A stretch of DNA of 64,000 bases from Chamaea fasciata (lineage: Eukaryota > Chordata > Aves > Passeriformes > Sylviidae): the NCBI GenBank assembly GCA_029207755.1, contig JARCOQ010000003.1:94132646-94196645 (forward strand), written 5' to 3'. Positions 25,632 through 39,225 of the stretch are shown here, piece by piece. The translations under genes were made by a program, and so were the position numbers. The notes beneath the pieces are model-generated. The model had not been told where the DNA came from, searched no databases, and worked only from the letters and a program-made list of their open reading frames with translations. The first letter of the stretch is position 1. Each line of letters opens with the position of its first letter.

Positions 25632-26633
25632 AAGGAATAATCTGTGTGGAAGTAGTGCAATGAGCAATCATGCAGAAATACGTGAGGAGCACAGCCAGGC
25701 CAGGGGCACTGGATAGCCTAGGCTTGGGTGATAGGCATGGGAACATGTTAAGCCAAGCATTGCCACCTGCAGTGAAACTGCTGCATGAAACTTAAGAAGA
25801 TGAAAACCCTGAATCTTACTTCCCTTGCCAGTTTTGTGCCTCACATTGCCCATCCCTATATTTTTGGGGACCACCTTAAGACATTGTTAAACATTATGAA
25901 AAGCTTTGAGGTTCCTGCAAAGAAGATAATACCATTTATAACAGAAGTTTGTTGACTTCTAATGCTTCAGGTTATACATCAATAGGACTGTTTTTGTCAC
26001 TGCAGTCACTGTGAAAATATTATATAAGTGCTTCCTCTAAAGAAATGATTAGATGAAGGAATATAATTTGTGTAATTACTTAATATCTATAATTTAGCAT
26101 TTTCAATGCCCATTAACTCATAATTCATGACAGCAATTTATTCTTCTGTACCCATCCAGTATTTCTCTCTCTGCTACAAATAGCAATGGCCTATTTTTGG
26201 CCAGCCCTAGTAAAGAAATTAATTGACTGACTTTGTGGTTATTTATTACTTGTTGGCCTTCTACCAGTAACTGTGAGAGTTCCAGCAGCCTGACATCTAT
26301 CTTTTGACAGGTGTAGATCTTGCCTTTTTCATCTTGAGCTCGGATCTAGAGAAAGCTCAGCCTTCCCATTGTTGTTCTATGCTATCATTTTCCTAGAGAT
26401 GGAATGTTCGTAGAGCTGCTAACATCACATGCTGTAAGAGTACCCATTTGAGAGCCAGTGGTGTCTCCCTGTGAGGGCAGTGGAGAGAAAGTCTCTTTTA
26501 GAAAGCATTTTAGACTACCTCAGCTCAGGTCTTGATCTCACTTGTCCTTCAAGAGACTGCTGACTGTGGAGCAAGGGTAGTTGCCCAAGTTCACAGCACC
26601 AATGCCTTTCCTTCCATACTTTTTGACACCTGG

Positions 26634-26858
26634 AATCATAGAATGATTATGGTTGGGAAAGGCCTCTAAGGTCATTGAGTCCAACCACTAACCTTACACT
26701 GCCAAGCCCACCACAAAAACATGTCCCTAAGCATTGCGTCTGCATGTTTATTGAACACTTCCAGGGATGGTGACTCCACTACTTCCCTGGGAAGCCTGTT
26801 CCAGTGTTTGACTACCCTTTTAGTGAAGAAATTTCTCCTAATATCCAATCTAAACCTG
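26634..26858 (-). mobile_element. CR1 LINE, 5'-truncated 3'-end copy
   Basis: The + strand begins with ATCATAGAATGATTATGG and continues through the GTCATTGAGTCCAACC motif. It then follows the reverse complement of the CR1 3' region: the GCCAAGCCCACC, 'CCAGGGATGGTGACTCCA' and 'CCTGGGAAGCCTGTTCCAGTG' segments, ending at '…CCAATCTAAACCTG'. This is the standard avian CR1 tail on the minus strand with the usual 5' truncation. It is non-coding. Confidence 0.95.
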
Positions 26859-28679
26859 TTTTTTTAATAGAAAAGGTATTAAATTGGTAGTGGTTCTTAC
26901 TGTAATATACACAACAAAAAACTGCTTAGTTCTTTCAGTCCAGCAGCATTTCTATTCCAGTTGGCATCTCACTATGGAGCTGTGTGAGGCAAACATGGTA
27001 AACAAAAGCTATAAAGGGCCTCCTGGGCAGTGTCCTTCAGGCACAAGGGTGCAGAGCTGACTCCATCTGCTTTGCACTGCCTGGAGACTGTTAGAGAAAT
27101 TCGGTACATTGTTCCAAATCATGGGGATAAGAGCTGTTCCGTGTGGTTTAAACTGGTTGCATCCACGCTGCCTTGCTGGTGAGACTGGGTTTGAGACAAC
27201 ACCTACTTGCTGCCTGAGTTTCTCCACCTGACAACACCTACCTGCTGGATCACAGCAGGATGGCATTTCTCTTCCTTGGCATTTTTTAATTGCCCATGAA
27301 TCATCTTCAGTTTAAGTTTAAGACAATGAGTAACTCAGTGATGCAACAGAAACTACAGCTCCGAATTCAACTCTTCAGGCACCATAAGTAAAGCGTGATA
27401 CCTTTGATTGATCTATTGTCAAAATAACTTCAGTTTAAAGCAGCATTTAATTTCAAAGGGTTTTCATTTATTTCTCAGGACTGTGGCATATGGATTCCTC
27501 TTTATCTGATTGGGAAAAACACAGGTGGTGTAACACTCAGGGCTCACCTCCATGTGGAAATGCACTGGAAGAGGCATTCCCCAGTAACTGTATCTGATGC
27601 AGAAATGAGAGCTGTGAGTATTATTCCAGAATAATTTTAATACCTATTTTCTATGCAGCCACCCAGTTTCTGAATTAGCTCTGAATAAGGATTAGAGTCA
27701 GACTAAAAAAGCATTCCCACTCTGAAATAGGAGCATCCAGAGAAGATGTACGCCCAAATAATGTTCTGGAATAGCTATTTCAGAAACTTTCCAAGCACTG
27801 AGGAGCCCTGAGGGCAGGCAATCTGAGGTCTTCCAGCAGCAACAGGGTGGCCAAGTTTTGGACTGCTGTGAAATCTTGGGTGGAGCAGGAAAAGCTGCCA
27901 CTACCAGCCCTTTGTGGAGCTCCTGGAGAAATTTGGTGTGCAGGGTTTCTTGCAGAGAAAGAGATCCTATCCTTGAACACACATCCCCAGCTCACAGATG
28001 TGAGTACTCATGATGCCAAACAGGCCTATGTCCATCGGTCCTGCCAGGATATTTTCGCTTGACCTCCTCTCTGTCTGTCTGTCTGTCTGTCTCTCTCCCT
28101 CTCGTGTTTTGGCAGACCTGTGGTTATTTTTATAGAGTTAGCCCAAATACATACTGAATATACTGAAAATATGTATTTCAATTTCTGCTTCACATTTGCC
28201 CTACAATGTCTTACATAAAGAACTCTTCTGTATCCCTTTTTTAAAGGCCAAAATTCAGTTTGGGAACTTCTCCTCACTATTCAAGAAAGATTGAAATAAA
28301 ACTTTCATGTGAAACAATTTTTCTTGCACTGAAGAGTGAGATAATTTTTTGAGTTTTATTTACCATATAATGAATGTATAAATGAGGCTATAAAATATGT
28401 GCATATTCTTTTTCCTAGTTTCTTTTATGGAAATACAATTCCCCCCCCCCTCTATTGCATTGCAGCCTATTTACATGTACAGTCATAGTCTTCCTTTTTG
28501 CTAGTGAGTCAACAGCCATGCCTTATTCTAAATGTTCCTATTATTTTCTTATAATTGCAGACAAATGTTATCAAGTAGGTATCTATGTAAGTAACTTCGT
28601 GTTTCTCATAGCTATGAATGCAACACAAAGTGTATTTGTATAACCCAAACAAGCTTATTGTTTACATTTTATAGTAGGT
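26859..28679. other. no gene recognised; contains (TCTG)n microsatellite at 28070-28094
   Basis: Unique sequence between the CR1 copy and the LTR-type element. A TCTG tetranucleotide repeat of about six units lies at 28070-28094 and is followed by CTCTCTCCCTCTC. A C-run occurs at 28441-28450. ORFs at 27009-28062 have no recognisable domain. Confidence 0.65.
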
Positions 28680-29734
28680 TGACCCTGGACTAGGGTCACC
28701 AGGCACCCACCCAATCCATTCACCCTTCTGCTGCTGGAGAGAGAAAAGTAAACCAAAGAGTTCATGGGCTGATTTCAGGACAGAGAGAGATTGTTCACAG
28801 GCAAAACAGGCTCAAATTTGGGATATTAATTCAATTTATTGCTAAAAAAAAAATCAGAGCAGGATAATGAGAAGTGAGATGAGATCTTAAAAACAGCTTC
28901 TCCCCACTCCTCCTTTCCAGTTCTACCTCCTCCCCCAGCAGTGCAAGGAGATGGGAATGGGGGTTATGGTCAGTTCATCACAGGCTGTTTCTGCTCCTGC
29001 TCAGGGAGAGGAGTCCTTCCCCCGTTCCAGCTTGGGGTCCCTCCAACAGGAGAGAGCTCTTGATGAACTTCTCCAGTGTGAGTCCATCCCACAGGCATCA
29101 GTCCTCCCCACACTGCTGCAGAGCAGCTCACTCTGCCACAGGGTGCAGTCCCTCAGGCACAGCCTGTTCCAGCCTGGGTCCCCCATGCGGTCACAAATCC
29201 CATCAGCAAACCTGCTCCAGCGTGGGCTCCTCTCTCCACAGGTCTGCAGGTCCCTGCCAGGACCCTGCTCCAGCACAGGCCTCCCACAGGGTCACAGCCT
29301 CGTCTCAGGCATCCACCTGCTCCGGTGTGGGTCTCCTCCATGGGCTGCAGGTGGAGCTCTGCATCCCTGTGGTTCTCCATGGGCTGCAGGGGCACAGCTG
29401 CCTCACCATGGGCTGCACTATGGGCTGCAGGGGAATCTCAGCTCTGGTGCCTGGAGCACCTCCTGCCCCTCCTTCTGCACTGACCTTGGTGTCTGCAGAG
29501 CTGTTCCTCTCATGTTCTCACCCTGATCTGCTCTGGCTGCAATTACAACTGTGCAATGACTTTTCTCAGCTGGGTTATCCCATAGGTGTTACCATTTCTG
29601 ACTGGCCCAGCACATCCATCCTGGAGCTGTGTGCCATTGGCTCTGCTGGACATGGAGGAAGCTTCTGGCAGCTACTCCCAAAAGCCAGTCTTGTAGCCCC
29701 TCCACTACCAAAACCTGGCCATGCAAACCCAATA
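28680..29734 (-). mobile_element. avian endogenous-retrovirus-type LTR element (solo LTR-like), minus orientation
   Basis: About 1.05 kb matches the structure of a widespread bird LTR family. Read on the minus strand it opens with TATTGGGTTTGCATGGCC (an expected TG start changed to TA) and closes with CCAGGGTCA. Inside are repeated degenerate modules built on CTGCTCCAGCGTGGG-CTCC and CATGGGCTGCAGG (about 29060-29440), plus an AATTTATTGCTAAAAA segment near 28830. No gag, pol or env coding remains, so it is a solo LTR or non-autonomous derivative. The 80-225-codon ORFs across it come from the module repeats and are not genes. I saw no clear target-site duplication. The family name is not assigned because I cannot search a repeat library. 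Confidence 0.75.
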
Positions 29735-29749
29735 TAAATTTTTATGAAG

Positions 29750-29767
29750 TTTTTTTTTTTTTTTTTT
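29750..29767. repeat. T18 homopolymer just outside the LTR-type element
   Basis: A run of 18 T's starts 15 bases beyond the element boundary. It may mark an older insertion or simple expansion. Confidence 0.9.
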
Positions 29768-32700
29768 GATCTACATAATATCTATGAAGTACTTGTATAC
29801 CTCCACTAAAACTTTTACTAACTTCATGCAAAGAAGTAACCTTCCTTGTTGGTTTGTGTCATCAAACTTACTTACTTTGAAAGTTTCAATCCTCTCTTGG
29901 CATATGCTCAAAGACACCAGAATGGCTCAGTTGGCTGGCACTGCAAGAGAATGGATGTCCTATTCCTGCAGGAACACCCAATATGGAGCAGCAGAAATGC
30001 CAGGGTGGCCAAAGCTACTGTTTCTCAATTGCCTATAAAAAGGCTAAATCTGAGCCTACAAAATACTGCTCTGGCAATATTGGCTAGGAGTCCTGTTTTG
30101 ATGGCTTAACACAGTTATATTAACAAATTATACTGACAAAAAACATGATACTTTTTTCCCACCTTTTCATAGTTTGGGAAATTATATTAAGCCATACCAA
30201 CAAATCCCCCCAAAATGGAAAGGTGAAGCCCAGGGGGATCTGACAGGACAAGGAGGAAATATTGTACTGGTGTTTGGGATAATTTGGTGATACCCTTGGC
30301 TTTGTTTGCTGTGGTATTTTAACCTACAACAAATGCATAGAATTTCCTCATTGAGTAGGCAGGAAATGAATGATGTGATGTATTATTACTGCTGTGAATT
30401 CAGTCTGTAAATGGAGGTACAATGGGCTCACTTAGATGGTGTCATCCTTTTCAATCACCGGCTCTCAGGCCACTAGATAGAAAGTAGTAAACACTTCACT
30501 GGCTCTTTTGTTCTCCATAGACTATTAAGCCTTGAAGGGAAGGACCAAACCTCAGACATACCTGTGAGGCAGGAGAGTATTTTCTGTTTATTGGTATATA
30601 AATCCCAGGGAGTGTCTGTTCTGATTTTTGCACTAGCTGAATGCCTCCTGTACACATGATTTTCTGAAAGCTAATTTGAGTGTCTCTGCCTGACCCAGCA
30701 TGGATGAGTGCCCTAGCCCAGGCGGTGCCAGCTGTGGTTAGAGGGTGGTATGGGGTCTCTTGAGGGCAGAAAAATCCTCCCCCGTGCATCATTAGTCACT
30801 GAGCATCCTCACCCAGCCATACCCAGGGTCGGGCAAACAGACACCTCATTTAATGCCCACCCCACATACTGGGGCTAAAGGTACCCTTTAAACTATTTGG
30901 CAGGAAGGCAAATGGAGTCACCTGCTCTGCTCTGCTTCCAGCAGTGCTCCACAGCCCCCCAGCAATGCTTTGCTTTACATTCAATCACTTACTACTGTGC
31001 AAAAGGGCAGAAAGCCCCCACAAGTATGTAGAAGGGAGTAAAAGGTTACTCCCACACTGCATTTCTTTCCACAAGCTACAATATTTAGAGTGTGATGAGT
31101 CTGCTGACTGCAGCTTAATATTTTTACACTGGCAGTCAGTATTTCTGCCAGAGCATTGCCTACAGCTGATCCAAAAGAATAAGATTCAGGGAGTTATTTC
31201 TCCACACAGGAGAAAAAAAAGAAAACGTGGTTTTACTACTATTTACTGAATGCTGTCTCATAGATCTTCCAAGGTATAGAAAAGGCTAACTGCTTCTAAT
31301 AGAGGATTTGGGTGTTTCAGATATCCAGAGATTTCAGACAGCATCTTCAAAACTGAGTATCTGGGATTACTTGAATCCATAATGAAGAATCAGGCCAGTT
31401 CTTTCCTGGTACTGAGGGACAGAAGTCATCCCAGCGCTCTTTCAAGGTAGTGACATCTGGAATTGTTCAGCAGCTTTTAATTCCAGCTCCTTTAGGTGTC
31501 TAAACATGGGTTAAAAAAAATAGTATCTACTTCTGATCACACTTTTTTCCTTTCTTGCATATGCTAAAACAGTCCTCCCTTGTGCTAAGATTTATGGATA
31601 ATCTGGCAAGTTTTCAGAAGAAACACAGAATTTGATTGAAGTGAGTCACTGTTGTTGCTTTCATTATGTCAGGTCCCTAATACAAAGCTGAGAGTAATAG
31701 TAACGGTACTTCATAGTTTGTGCCTGTTACTCAGGAGTCTCAAAAAGCTTTTCTGAAACATTGAGCCAAGTAAAGAATGTAACACATCTATTCATATTTG
31801 CAAGGCTTCTGCTAGGTAAGTAGTATACCAGTTTTGGAAGTGAATGAACTGAGGTTTGGTAAGAGTCACGTAACAAAATCAAAATTTAAACTGGAGATAC
31901 ATTACTGCAGTAATAAATAAATAAACATTTTGTATTTTGCGTTTGTCATCTGAAATTTTCAATCTCTGATGTTTGTTTATTTGATTTGCTTTCTTCCCAG
32001 GACTAAGGCAAGCATTCTTCTAGGTTTGATCAGATTTAGATCTCTCTCTTGTTCCAGCTTCGTAAGGAAGCAAAATGAGGTGCTTTATAATACTGAGGAT
32101 CTGATTGCACTGCTTTTCTCCAACCTTGGTTTCAATTATCCATTTTTTTCAGCTTCTTTTTAACACTTCTCACTTGTCTTGCACTTGTGCTTTGCCTCTG
32201 GAAGACTGTCTCCATGTGCTGCCAGGTGTCCCCATTCTAGGAGGTAAAATGTGAGGAATTCTCCTGGGCTGTGCTGTGAGTGTCTTACAGACTGCAGGAT
32301 TAGGGTGCTTTCTGTGGGAACTGAAGTGCACGGAAGGCGTGTCTGGTGCACAACTCTGCAATCAGCAGCTCAGATCTACTACAAAATCTTGGAGGTCAGG
32401 AGCTCTGCTTTGCAGACCTAGACCTACAGACCTTTAAAAAACCAGATTCCCTGTTCTTCTATTATTTACAAGGATGAAAAACCAACCAAACAAATAAACA
32501 AATAAAAAGACTAATGAAGTAGCTTGTATTACCAGAAAAAAAGTATTTTTACTAATTGAGTGATTCTCCAGAAAAAAAATAGATACAGAAGAATGGCTTA
32601 TCCATGTGGGGTTTATTTAAAGAGTTTTTTCCCCCCATATAATCCTGTGCCATTCCACACACAGATCAACGTTTAAAGAAAAATGGGGCTACACAAAGCT

Positions 32701-35700
32701 CTAGGATCTACAATTTTAACATTTCCACCTTGCTCTGTTACACTGCGCTTGGATATAACAAAACTTTTAGCTCATTGAGTAAAGTTGGCCACTTTGGATG
32801 TCACGTTATACACCATACACAGCAATTTTGGACTGAATATAAAATTTACCTTTTCACTTTTTTTTTTTTTTTGTTTCTACAGGTCATGTCATAACATTAG
32901 TAGCCCACTTATTTCTTTTGTTTTACCGTGTCATAGGTTAAATTCTTGTCAGCCACAATCTTTTCAGCAATGCCAGTTCAATAAGAGCTCACTAAGCTTC
33001 AATTCAGTTTTCATCCACAATATAATATCTTCAAGCCACAACTTGTAAACCTCCCTACAGGACTCAAATGCTATGTTGCAGCAGCCTGGTAACACAAGCA
33101 CAGGCACTGGCAGTGCTGGGTCATGAGCTTTAGATTTCTGTGCAATAGCTTACCATGAAATATCTTATGAGATGTGACTGAGGGAGTCAGCAAGGAGGTT
33201 TTGAATACCAATGTTTTTCTGTGATGAAGAACATCTTCATTCTGTTACAAACTGCATCTTTTCAGGCACTGTAAACCATTCATCCATATTAAAGCTTAAA
33301 ACTGCATTTTCTAGCAGACAAATATTATTGTAAGACAGCACAAAACTATTTTCTTTGAATATTTATGAATTTTATAACATCTCTTACTCACAGCTATCTT
33401 GGTTATTCACAGGTGGGAAATATAAAATACCAGGTAACAAAAAGGGTGATAGTAATAAGCATGACAAATTTCTTACAGATTGTTTTAAATTTAATAGCAT
33501 ACAGATTTATAGCACAATATCACACTAACAGTCGTTTCGACAAATGCATAAAAAACCAAATAAATGTTCCATTAAATAGAATACACCACTTTTCTTTTAT
33601 GCTGGATGGGAGTTTTGTTCATTCTGTGGTTGAAATTACAGATCACTACAATCATGGATCTCCTTCATTATCCTGAAGTTGCAGAGCTGGGTTAGGAAGT
33701 GAAACTGAATTGTCTTCCCTTGGTACTTACAGGTGGTATTCATGCTGTTAACCACTGCACTGGACTACCCTGCCATGTGTCACTTCATCAAGTGAAGCAA
33801 ATTTACTGGCAAAATCACCAGTTTTTACCAGTCAAACTGAGAAAAAAAATGACAACTTACTCTGCTATCAAGGTATTTTCTATTGCTTACCTAACTTTGT
33901 GAGCTTTTTTGTCTGCCTGCAGAGAAAAGCCAGTATACCTGGAAAGACAAAATTCTGCAGGAACAGTGACAAACTCCTCCATTCAAAAACTGGGCTGTGG
34001 GACTACAAGGAACCCACATTCAATTAGGCTATGCTGGATTTCTGGGGATGTAGATTATTGATCATAATCTACACCTTCCTAGTAAGCATACCTAGGAATT
34101 ACCTGTGGGAAGAGCAGCTGCCCCACCAATATGGGTGGATAAGGAGTAGTCACCATCTAAGTCACCCTCCAGCTGTGTTTGTACAATTAAGACATGGTGT
34201 TTCTCATCTAAGATTATGCAACATTATTAACTTCTCCTGCTTTCAGAAAGCAATTAAAAACCCCCATAAACAAACAAAAAACCTCAAATCTCTTTTGGGC
34301 ATGAGGCTTCTGTAAGCTATTCCCCAACTCATAAGCATCAAAACCCCTGCAAAGGATAGTCCTGAAACAAAAAAACTAGATTTGATTAATGTTACAATAA
34401 TGTTTCCACAGTCCCTTAGGGGAAATGCCAGTGGCTTTTTTTTTCAGAAGGGGGTCAGCACTAGGATGGGTATTTTTATTGAGTAAATCAATTGATTCTT
34501 ATGCTAGTGTAATTCACAACTTTACTCAGGCATTTCCCTGCAGGCTCATTTAATGGAGAAAATCTGCATATATGTATGACCTGCAGAATTTCTATGGACT
34601 TTTTTGTCATTAGGTTAAGAACTTTCATTTTTTTTCCTAGTTGTTGTCACAGTTATTGTCAGAGATATTGTAATGTCCAAGTCTTCAAAAATTACACAGT
34701 AAAATTATGCCTCCAGATCTCTAAAGAACACAAGGATCAAGTAATTAAAGAAAAATATGTAATATTTTATACATTCAAGTACCTGCCACCTAAAAAATTC
34801 TCATTCTTTCATGCAGTGGCAGTGAAGAGGCACATGACCTCTGCTAGGCAGAAACCAGATTTTTATAGAAGCACCATGAAAGGAATTCCTCTTTTTTGTG
34901 GGCTTAGGTCCTGCCTGTTGTGGAACTCTCTTCAGTAGCATGGTGAATACTTGGCACACTGCTCACTAATAAAGAAGGGAATTGATGTGCCACTGTTGGG
35001 TCTCCGTGCTTAGTCACCCATCAGAGGGCATCACCCTCGCCGCACCTGTGCAGACTGAAAAGACTTACTGAGGGCCAGGCAACCAAAAGCTCTTTGAGGG
35101 AGATTGTTAGCAAAAATGAGATTGTTTCCTTCTTAATACTGGACTGGTGAGGGGGTAAGTGCCAGCTTCCCATCTCCCAGTAACCAGGCACTGCAATACC
35201 CAGGGATGTTGCAGAGCAGGGAACTTGCAGGCTCTGTACTTAGGGAGCTTGTGCTTTAGCTTAAACTGTGATGAAAGCAGCCTTTCTGGATTGCAAACTA
35301 GGATTTAGCAAAACACTAGGTACCCAGACCCCAGCACAGGTTAATGGGATGTGCTGCCTTCCCTCTGAAATTACCTCACTGATAGGTTTTCATCAGTGTA
35401 CACAAGAAAGATGTGGTGCAGTACTACATCAAGATGCCAAGCCTTTCTTTGCAAAGAAGGTACAAAAGAGGACCATTAAAATCTATCATGTACAAATAGA
35501 TTAATTTGGTGGCTTAGCTGAGTTATCATGTGCCATTTGAAACAGTTCAATACTTGCCTTTGAAGGCACTGGCAAACTGATCAACTGCAGGCTCCTATGC
35601 TACTGAACTCATCCAGAAAGGATGATACTTGCACAGGACAGCTAAATGAGATGTTATTTGCTCTGAAATTTAAAGGAAACTTTACATACTAGGTAGTTCT

Positions 35701-38423
35701 TAAGCAAAATGCAGGATGACTGACTTTGCACACACTTAAAATGGCTGCTTACCTTCAAGATCAACATTGAGGTCAATATGGAATTGCCAAATCAAAAATG
35801 AAGTTTTACAAACAGTTTTGCAGAAGCAGAAAGATGAGATTACAACACTATACAGCAGCACAACAGACGCAATAAAAGACACAGAAGGCAATGCTATTTC
35901 TGAATCTAAACATTTTTCCTCATAGGAAATGTAAGTTTATTTGTTTTGATATCAATCTTCACCTTTCCTGAAACATGAATTTCTTGCTTCCAAGTAACTG
36001 ATGTTTTATTTCTTTTTGTTTTTTGCAAGAGATATAAAGTCCTGAGCAAATGGACAATGATATAGTAAACTATTATCGTATTAATATGGTATTAATAGCA
36101 AAAGGATTTATGTAAAGTATGTATTGAGCCTACTAAAGTCAGGAGGAAGATACAGTGAAATTTCAAAGACATTAGTGATTTTACAGTATAACTGTAATAG
36201 GTGAACATGTAAACTCATCAACACTGGATGAAATAAAGGCAGGGAAAGCTATGGAAAAAATAAATTACATTATTTTAAATCTAAATAAAATCTATGCAAA
36301 TTTAAGTTACAAAATTCTTATGAGAAATAAGTACGGGCATGCAAATATATCTACAGAAGAAAAACTCTTCTAATTGAAGCCTTTCCTAAAATCTCTGAAC
36401 TCTCTAAATAAAAGTAAGCTTCTTTAAGCCTAAGCAAATTCTCAGCCAGTATAAATCTCTCCAGCTTTAGCCTAAACTGAATTCCTATACTGGCATAAGC
36501 CCCTTGTGGCTAAAGCAAGCTTTATATTCCCTTACTGCCAAACATAAAGGACATCGCCTCTGTTCTCTGGCCTACACTAGGCATTACACACAAAAAGCAA
36601 TGTAAGCTTTCAGAAAGTAACTCTCACCTGTATCTGCTTTACAGTAGACCTTTCTGTTAAGTAAAACTGATCATGTTACTAGTGAACACCTGGGGAAAAA
36701 TTTATTTGGATCTAAAATTTTAGGTGCTGTATTAAAGGTGGAAAGTCTAGATTATTGCAGATTTACATCTCACTGGGGATACATGAAGGAAATTGTAAAG
36801 TAGCAAGCTGCCAGTTTCTTTGGGGATCCACACTGGCTTTACATGCTAGTGTCTTGAGAACAGCAGAAAGCAAAAACTGATTGGTGAAAACTTGATTTTG
36901 GAAGCACTTTGGGTTTTAGTTCTACTTTTGGAATAGCTAAATGCTGAGAAAACTGTTGTCATTGAAGCTGAGATTAGAGACAAGAAAACCTTAATGACTT
37001 TATGATTCTATGAAAACTGAAAGACACACCCATGGAAACTGTTATACAGGTTTTCTAAATTTAAATAATCTACACATTGGGATAAATAATACCAAAACAG
37101 AACTTAAGACCCTGCTCCAACATTAACTAGATTTTTTTATGCCCTTAATTTCAAATATTTGCTCAGGAACATTTTAGATAAGTGTCTGTCTGAAGAAATG
37201 GGGCTAACCTAAGGTCCTGTTTCAGGTTAGGTACTGCTGTGATCAAGAGGAAAAAGACATGAAAAAAATCACTCCTTTCACTAGGTTTTGAACCAACTGA
37301 AGTGAATGTTTCTCTTGTGAAATTTAACTGGATAACGAAATCTCTTTTTTAATACCAATCTCAAAGGCATAAGAAAGAAACCAAGAACTAATCTGATAAA
37401 ATACCTCTTTAGATTACACTGATATTTCTACACTGCACGTATGCAGTTTTTTCCTTTCCCTTCTGTATCAAGTTATTTTGAATTAAAATTTTCTCTGCTA
37501 AAGTCAGGGAAAACTTTATCAATTACATCAACGAGGTCAAGAGTTCAGCAACTTGGTCTAAGCATAGAAAGAAAAACACAACTTCATCTTGCATCATTAG
37601 CCCATGCATGAGAACTTTTTTTTTCTTTTTTTTTTTTTGCATGCTAAAGAAAATTAATAGGAGTGGTACATACTCTAAGCAAATTTGGGCAAATGCCACT
37701 GACTCCTGCATACTTTATTAGAAAACTAATTAATAATCAAAACTGAGTAATAGCTTCTGTAGAAATATTTATAGCTCTCTTCCTGACTCTCATTATCCAG
37801 GACTACAGCAGTCTCCCATATTAGCATGTCACACTAGCCTTGATTATGTAGGAGCATTCAGGAAAATTATCTGAACCACCTACAGGTGTGACTTGGAAGT
37901 GTATTAGTAAAACTGCCTTTAATCCTGTGTGGACATGGCTTCAGAATTAAAGTACTTCTAATTTAATTTTGCATATATCAGAAGCAAAGTAAACAAACTG
38001 AAATCAAGGTCAAATCAACAGTAAAACTATATAGGGAGTAAAGTGAGGAGTAAAAATAATTTAATCCACAATTTAAAGACTTCCAAAGTACAGTAAGCAA
38101 AATCCTTAATTGCAAAATGTTTTGTTCTGAATAAGATGCACTTGCAGTTTTATTGAGATGACAATAACTTGCATTAAAATTATTTTAAATTTTCAGCTTC
38201 AATGAATAACAAGGTTTTTTTCTACAGAATTCTCTGGAAAAGATATGGTCACAACTTCATAAGCCGTAACTCTAACTCCATCTGTGAGGCATTTGGGACA
38301 GTTTTGTTGCTCAGCTAGCATTTATACTTCTTCCAACGCCCTTCAATCTTTCAATTTTTTCAGTGCCTTTGATTGCATTATCCATAGTATGCTTCTATAC
38401 TATGTATAGTTCTATATCTCCTT

Positions 38424-38425
<2 letters not shown>
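29768..38425. other. no gene recognised
   Basis: Long AT-rich unique stretch. ORFs at 30944-31249, 33365-33676, 34031-34315 and 34576-34938 are isolated, without flanking splice sites, CpG context or recognisable domains. A T14 run followed by GTTTCTACAG at 32859-32881 resembles a splice acceptor, but I could not find a convincing exon after it. Confidence 0.6.

Positions 38426-38475
<50 letters not shown>
38426..38475 (+). repeat. uninterrupted poly(A), 50 bases
   Basis: Fifty consecutive A's are followed by CCAAAAAAACCCC. Immediately upstream is an 8-bp inverted repeat (CATAGTAT…ATACTATG, 38383-38404). No upstream LINE, SINE or processed-gene body is recognisable, so I call it a homopolymer microsatellite with possible retroposon-tail origin. 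Such a length is unstable and prone to assembly error. Confidence 0.95.
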
Positions 38476-38477
<2 letters not shown>

Positions 38478-39084
38478 AAAAAAACCCCAAACAAGTACAT
38501 TTCTCAGATTCTGGACTCCACTGGCATTCTCCTAGTTACAGATTATAGATTGCCAAATGTTTAATAGGGCAGGAGATTATGTGTCTGTATCGTATAATAC
38601 CAATAACACTTGAGATGCTTAATGGGCTCTTTGGACTTGACCTTTATCCTTTGCCAGCAAGAGAAAGTTAAATCACTGTAAATTCCATCATCCCCTGAAG
38701 GTCTTGAGCAGAAGCACACCTGAGTGCTGGGCACCCTGGCTGTGAGCAGAGATGGGTGAAAAGTAAGGGGCTGCTCAGATGGGCACAGGGCTGTCCTGCA
38801 GTGACATACAGGGGGATGCAGTGGATGGCACTGTTCCACCCACAGGAATATGACCAGGTGACCCACATAAGGTTTCTCGTCATGCTATTAACATTCCTAA
38901 CTTCTGCTGCATAAAAGCCAAGCTTTTTGTGTGGTTTTCTTTCTCATTACATTTAAAAAGAAAAAAAAGAAAAGTAAATACATATTATGAAGAAAACTTG
39001 AATCCAAAGTGAAAACTCATGGAATAGAAGTCCATCAGGCTTTTCAAAACCAAAGATGCTGATAATAGTCTCTAGAATGGGAAG

Positions 39085-39225
39085 CTAATGCTGGCAGGAC
39101 ATGGCATGGGAAGTACCATACTGGATTTATTCCATGCCTTGTTTCTTTTCTTAAACATCATTGTCAGAGACAGGATGCTGGGGCAAATGGACTTTTGGCC
39201 TGATTCAGCCATACTGAAACAGATG
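39085..39225 (+). mobile_element. old CR1-like LINE 3'-region fragment
   Basis: The segment GAGACAGGATGCTGGGGCAAA followed by TGGACTTTTGGCCTGATTCAG corresponds to the widespread reptile and bird LINE tail 'GAGACAGGATACTGGGCTAGATGGACC…GGTCTGACCCAG'. The core is at 39166-39212; upstream similarity is weak and the left boundary is approximate. Non-coding. Confidence 0.55.

Noticed and set aside
25341..25667. 108-codon minus-strand frame with a Lys-rich middle
   Set aside because: It is the translation of the T-rich simple repeat.
28951..29737. 191- and 225-codon frames on the + strand
   Set aside because: They lie entirely within the LTR-type repeat and derive from its module repeats, on the strand opposite to the element.
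36996..37013. ATGATTCTATGA motif resembling a CR1 3' terminus
   Set aside because: Only about 12 bases match and the preceding sequence does not follow the CR1 tail, so chance is likely.
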